From the NCBI GenBank assembly GCA_949130485.1, contig OX422204.1:4774015-4838014 (forward strand): a DNA stretch of 64,000 nt, in the 5' to 3' direction. The notes below the pieces were generated by a model. That model ran no database searches, had not been told where the DNA came from, and saw only the letters and a list, made by a program, of their open reading frames with translations. The translations under genes and the position numbers were made by a program. The stretch comes from Agelas oroides (lineage: Eukaryota > Porifera > Demospongiae > Agelasida > Agelasidae). Shown piece after piece: positions 25,001-31,000 of this stretch (its first letter is position 1; every line of letters starts with the position of its first letter).

Positions 25001-28000
25001 TCGCAGCACGATGCCTTTGCACTAACTATTAAATAACCTGAAACGTCACTCACGTGAAGACCGTGAAGTAGCCGCGAAGTACTCTCAGGTCAGGAGTTTG
25101 TTACTACCACTAGTTTTTTGTTGTGTAGCTATGTTGGAGTTTTAAAATGTGGCTGTAATTTTATTTTGTACACCAGAGTGTAGCGCTAACCAAGTAAAGT
25201 CTTTCTCCATAGCTTCGTGGCAATATTTTTCAAAGCGGACCATGGTAACAGTAAATTGGTAAAGCCTTACTTCCACACTCAGTATTTCTCCACTGTCGCT
25301 GCTGTTTAAACCATGCCAAGGTCTCACCAACGAAGTTGCAGCTCAGTTTTTCAGTAGTACTGTTCAAGTCAACCTATCATGTGGCTACATAATTGCGTCA
25401 CAACATTTGCAATTATTGCTGTGACGTCATCGCGCCATGATATCACGTGCAAATCGATACCAGGCTCTCCCCCTCCTTTTAATTTTTTGTTGGGGCGAGG
25501 GGAGAGCCTGGGAACGAGGCTAAGTGTTATTGCCGTTAGTCTGTACTGTATAGGTTTGTGCTATTGCTGATTGTGAACTAGACATGTCTAACTCGCAGCA
25601 GGGCTATGTATGACTGGAAGAAGATTTTTGTGTTTCTGGAAGCAAGAAACGGGAAAAAGGTTTGAGCCCGTTCATTTAGTAGCCGACTTCAGCAGTCAGC
25701 CCCCCCCCCCCCCCGACACGGTGTCGAATTTCAGAGAACTCGGTGTGTAACACCCGTAAACAGGAACAGCTATCATGCTCCTTCATGATCCAACTGGAGA
25801 GACGGTCCCCACCGCTTCGTAAGAGCAGGAGAGTTAGTAGAATTTATAATTAGATATCATTTTGGTGTATTCCAAGACTTTTTTTTTCGATTTTCTCATG
25901 ACGTGAACTTACCATACCCAATTTTCAGTTCTGAATTCTGTGTGCGAAGAGCATTTGAATGGTACCAAGTTCGCCTAGTTAAAACAAATATTTGGCACTG
26001 CGTTCGCTGAAATACTGTTAAGGCAATCTTAATTAGTGGACGTTGTTTACAAGAGGGTGGGGTGTTTCCATGGAAGCCAATTTGTTTGTTTACATCATCA
26101 ACCACAATACAATAACAGGATACAAAACAAAAACCATTGTGCATTTCTTGTCTGCAAAATACACTTTCTGTGTTGAGTAGTTTCAACAATGCTTGTCCAC
26201 AACCAGAGCCTGCCTTAACCCACCTGAGATGACTACAAGCATGCAGCAGCTAGGGGTGTCGGGGGGCAGTCCCCAGTTAACATTTTCAGAATTAGATGCT
26301 CTGAGATCACTTCTGAGGCCATTTTTGGACCAAAACATCTTCATAACACTAGTTCATACCGCGCTTGATAGTTTGGGACATCAATTTGATCAGCCTCATT
26401 CCCAGGCATCCCGTTTCTTTCATCCTCACTCACCTCATTAGTATTGTCACTGTCCGAATCTAGACTAAAGACAAAGACGCTTGCTAACCGGTGTGTACTT
26501 AAAGAAGCTGACTAGGCCATGTTGCCGCTTCATTGATCACATGATCACAAATGCCTAAATCACGGCAGTGCCTGATTTTGTGGGGGCACTGACCCACTGC
26601 ATAAATCTTTGTGGGGGCACATCCTGCTGGTTCTGATGGCTGTGCTATTAGTGAGTACCTAGCACGAAATTACAATTTTTAGCACTGATCTCTAGGCTCT
26701 GTGAGGATCTTGAAATCCAGTTTAGATTTGTTTTAACACAAAACTACTGGAAGCCTAGTCTGAAATTTTGGGTGGGGGATTTCCTTCTTGAAACCCTGAG
26801 AAGGGGAAGGCCTGGTACAGATTTTATTGAGCATGCACAGTAATCATGCATTGAGCTGTTCATAGCTCATGCATACCATAAAATAATAGGCTCATTTTGG
26901 TGCAGGGTGTGTTTTATTATAGTTTGTCATCTACTTTTCACTGTAGGATGGATTCTTGTACATCACTGGCAGAATCAAGGGTGAGGGTACTACATTAACT
27001 ACTTTGAGGCAAAAGTGGGGAGGGGGCATTTGCTTGAATCATCAATTAGTCCTGTGCGTACACTCCCCAAACCATCCACGATGTTACGTGCGAGATTGAC
27101 AATCACGAAAACTGCTACGACTTTCAGGAAGAACAGATTGGATGCTTCAATGAAAGTATACTACAGAAAATCAGCAGTGCTTGCATTGATACTAACCCGA
27201 AGCAACTTGCATTGTAGTGGTGACAGGGGACAACTTCACGTAAGCTCGTACTGTGAGCAACATAAACCTTGGCAGTGGCCAGCTATAGTGATTTCATCTG
27301 TACATGTTTACAAACACACTTGATGACGGAGCTAAACTAAAAGCTCACTAAAAGCATACTCCGATTTAGAAGAGCCTGGTTGCTATCTACAGTTTGTGCA
27401 TGCACGTAATTTCTTCACTGTTGAGCACATAGTGGGAGGGGAACACATGATATGCATCCATAGTGATAGTGTGACATACATTTCAGCAAGTAGACGTAAC
27501 AAGTGTACCACGTAGCGAAGAGTAAAACAACTACACTAAAACTAGTGTTGCACCGCTCTGATTCACTATATGTTCTTGCTAACTTAAAAACTCTGAAAAA
27601 CATTAACACTTCATATCACACAGACTTACAAGGCAGTAGCTGTATAAGCCCCCAGCAAACATCCAAACTGGAAGCTACCTGTACTATGTTAAGACTCATA
27701 TCAAAAGTACCTACCAATTGAAGGCCATGGGGGGCGCCGGAATACAAATGATCCAAAGAACTCCATTAGTCAGAAAATGTACGGAAGGTGTAGCAGTAAT
27801 TACGTATATGTTACAACGTCATGGCTGTACAGATATGACATGACAGTTCCCAACTTCCAAGATTTCTGCATGCGCAAACAGTGGATACCAGGCTCTCCTT
27901 TTCCCTGCCCACCAAGAGCCTGGGTACAAGAATAGAAAAATATCTATGCAAGAAATTGAGGGGAGGGCATTTGCTTGAAGGGCACATATTTTCAACAGCT

Positions 28001-31000
28001 TAACTTTGAGTTTGAGTCCTCTGTCCCTCCTTTCTCCATCTCTTTCCTTTCCTTCCTATCAACTACTCTCCCTGTCCACTTCCCTCTCACTTGATTCTTC
28101 TCCAGAGCTAATCATCACATCAGATGGTGAGAACATCCATCCGGTACCCATTGAGAGCAAGATCAAGAGTGAGATACCTTTCCTCAGCAACGTGATGGTT
28201 GTCGGTGACAAAAGAAAGTTCCTAACATGCCTCATGACGCTAAAGGTACATTTGTAAATTCACACACATCCACTTAAATCAAAACTGCTTCAAAGACTGA
28301 GTAGTTACGTATGTTTTGTTGACAGACTTTATCCCTCATTTGTATCAACACACTTGAAATATCTTACATACGGTCAATAGCTAAATTGAATCAATGATCT
28401 ACTCACAATGCATCTTTCAAAGAAAGGTTTTCTAATAACTTCGGAAAACTTTTTTACTGATTCGATAGAGGCTCATTGCTATGTTGTCAATTCAGTCGGA
28501 TAGAGATTGGGATTGTTGAGTGATAGATATTATTTACGTGGCATAAAACTGTTACAAGAACAGGACATTTTGAGACCGAAGTCCTTCATCAGCTGTACAA
28601 GACTGCAAATGACCATACCACTGAAAAAATCGTATATATAGTGATAAACGAGGAATGATGTAATGTCTGGTGACATAATGCATAATGAATAATGACATAT
28701 TGAGATGTATTTTATTTGCGGAGTTGAATGATGGCGAAAAAAGACATTGAGATCCTCCGCCAGGATTCGAACCTGGGTCCTCTGAATTCCGGTCAGGTGC
28801 TCTTACCAACTGAGCCACTGGAGCTCTGGCATTGGAGCAGAGGATAGATGGCATTTATCCATAGACACTGTTCGATTCTCAGTGACTGCTGCTATTACCC
28901 GCCTCGCTGGTGGCAGCAAAAGTACCTCGGTACTAACCATGCAGAGTTTCAGAGTTAGCGTAAAGATCCAGCCTGAGAATTGAACAGTGTCTATGGATAA
29001 ATGCCGTCTATCCTCTGCTCCAATGCCAGAGCCCCAGTGGCTCAGTTGGTAAGAGCATCTGACCGGAATTCAGAGGACCCAGGTTCGAATCCTGGCTGGA
29101 TCTCAATGTCTTTTTTCACAATAATGACATAGTCCAGAAGTCATGTGAATGTGCTCCAAATGGAGCTAATCTGTGATCCTTTGTCCAAGTTCATTGAGTT
29201 CTTGGTCTCTGTTGTGCAGTACTTTTTTGACACTTCTCTTGGACCAGTTCTGTTCACATTCTAGCGATTTAAGGCCATTTCGTCTAATCCCATTTCGTCT
29301 AATCCCATTTCGTCTAGCAAAAAGTGTACATGTCCCATTTCGTCTAACAACTTTAGATCTTTTGCCTTGCCTTTTGACTGTCCCAGAATGTACCTAGGGT
29401 CTAAACGTTAGTGTTGACATTGCCATCAGCTTCCCACAAGCCGAGAAGAAGGGATGTTTATTCCACTACTCACAAGCTATCTGGAGGAAGGTGCAGAGTT
29501 TGGGACTCCAGAAACTGTACCAAGAAGATGACGAGTTCAGGGCATTCATCAACTGTTATTGCCTTGGAGTGGCTTGGGTTGAAGGGTGAAGCTCCAGCAT
29601 TTCACAATAGGGACCAATTCTTGGAGTACTTCCAGGACAACTGGATAGAAGGGAACTACCCACTCTGCATGTGGAACATGTACTCCCTTGATGGCCCCCG
29701 CACCAACAACAACACTGAAGGGTGGCACTCAAAGATTCGTAAGCTGGCTGGTAAAGCACACCCAAACATCTACGAGGCTGTTGAGCTCTTCAAAGCTGAG
29801 CAAACAGCTACAGAAGTGAGCTTAATGCAGCTTGCAGCAGGAGGACTACCAGTCAGGGGGAGAAGGAAGTACAGAAGGCATAAAAAGAGACTATTGACTA
29901 TCAAGGAAAAGTATGAGGCGGGCGACATTTTAGTAAGATTATACATTAACCACTCTGATGTATTCTCACTGACCAAAAAAATAAAGAAAAAATTTTAGAC
30001 GAAATGGGACATTTGCACTTTTTGTTAGACGAAATGGGATTAGACGAAATGGGATGACACCATTCTAGCACCTTAGCATTCTCCCATTGGATAATGGGGA
30101 GGATTTGGTTTGCATGTACTGCCATTATTGGGATAATCAAGTCTGACAGCCCTTTTGTGCCCTTTCATTCTTGCCTCCAAAGTTCTAACAATCTCTCCAA
30201 TGTAAGTGTAACCACACTCACAATCAATTTGGCAGACCACACTTTGACTTTGTCCATCGCTGTCTTATTCTTCACATTCATCACATTCATCAATAGGCTC
30301 CTCGTTCTCTTGGATCTGAACACCAATCTGACAATGTCATGACAAGCTTGTTCCAGTTTCTCACTCAATACTCTTATATGTGGGAGACATAAGGTATTTG
30401 TGGGTCCCTTCATCCAGTTGTGTGGTGGTGGTTGGGTTCTTCATTCTCAGGCAGTTTCAGATCAACTGCGGTGGATAGTTGTTCTTGAGCACAAGCTGGA
30501 GGTGTTTGAATCCACTCTTCACCTTCACTTCACTGCATACTGACCAGGCTCGGTAAGCCAGACCAGCCACAACTCTGTGAGGTGGCAGATGGTTGATGGA
30601 GTCAGCTAGGTTCTTCCCTCTAGTGAGTCATCTTGTATGAGTAGTTCTTTGATCACAGCCGTCCATGGCTTCTGGCTGATCCAAAGGAGGAAACAATCAG
30701 TCGGAGTGGGACATTGTTTTTTGTGTACTTTCAGTAGTCCATATAACTGTGGGGGATAGCTGTGTTTTGGAGAGATCCTCTTCCGAAGCTTGTCATCTAT
30801 CTCACCTTCCCTGGTCAGGGTCAGCAGCTTCTCATTAATTGATGTCTCCAGCTTCAAGGTGGGATCCTTATTCACAGGACTGTAAGTCTCATCTTCCAGG
30901 ACATCAAGAATCTTCTGTTGATAGGCGGACTTGTCCATGACAACCATCGAGTTCCCCTTGTCCACAGGTAGGATGACAATGGAGTCATCCTTCCCGAGGC

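Larger units (their letters stand above)
24729..26644. mobile_element. family C copy 3, interrupted
   Basis: It starts CATAGGCAGTGGAAGACA and ends in the inverse of CACAGCCATCAGAACCA. CTGTT (24724-24728) and CTATT (26645-26649) flank it. It is split by a family A element (24772-26228), leaving about 460 bp of its own sequence. Confidence 0.7.
28700..29119. mobile_element. inverted dimer of tRNA-like sequences with 12-bp TSD
   Basis: Arms 28736-28881 and 28973-29117 are near-perfect inverted copies separated by 91 bp. Each arm carries a tRNA-like unit pointing outward (A box TGGCTCAGTTGG, B box GGTTCGAATCC) followed by a T-run. AATAATGACATA flanks the unit (28688-28699 and 29120-29131), typical of retrotransposed sequence. 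It lies within the Penelope-like region. Confidence 0.8.

Noticed and set aside
28755-29103. Two functional tRNA genes.
   Set aside because: Position 33 is C rather than U, the acceptor stem has a mismatch, and both lie in a retrotransposed inverted dimer. They are annotated as tRNA-like only.
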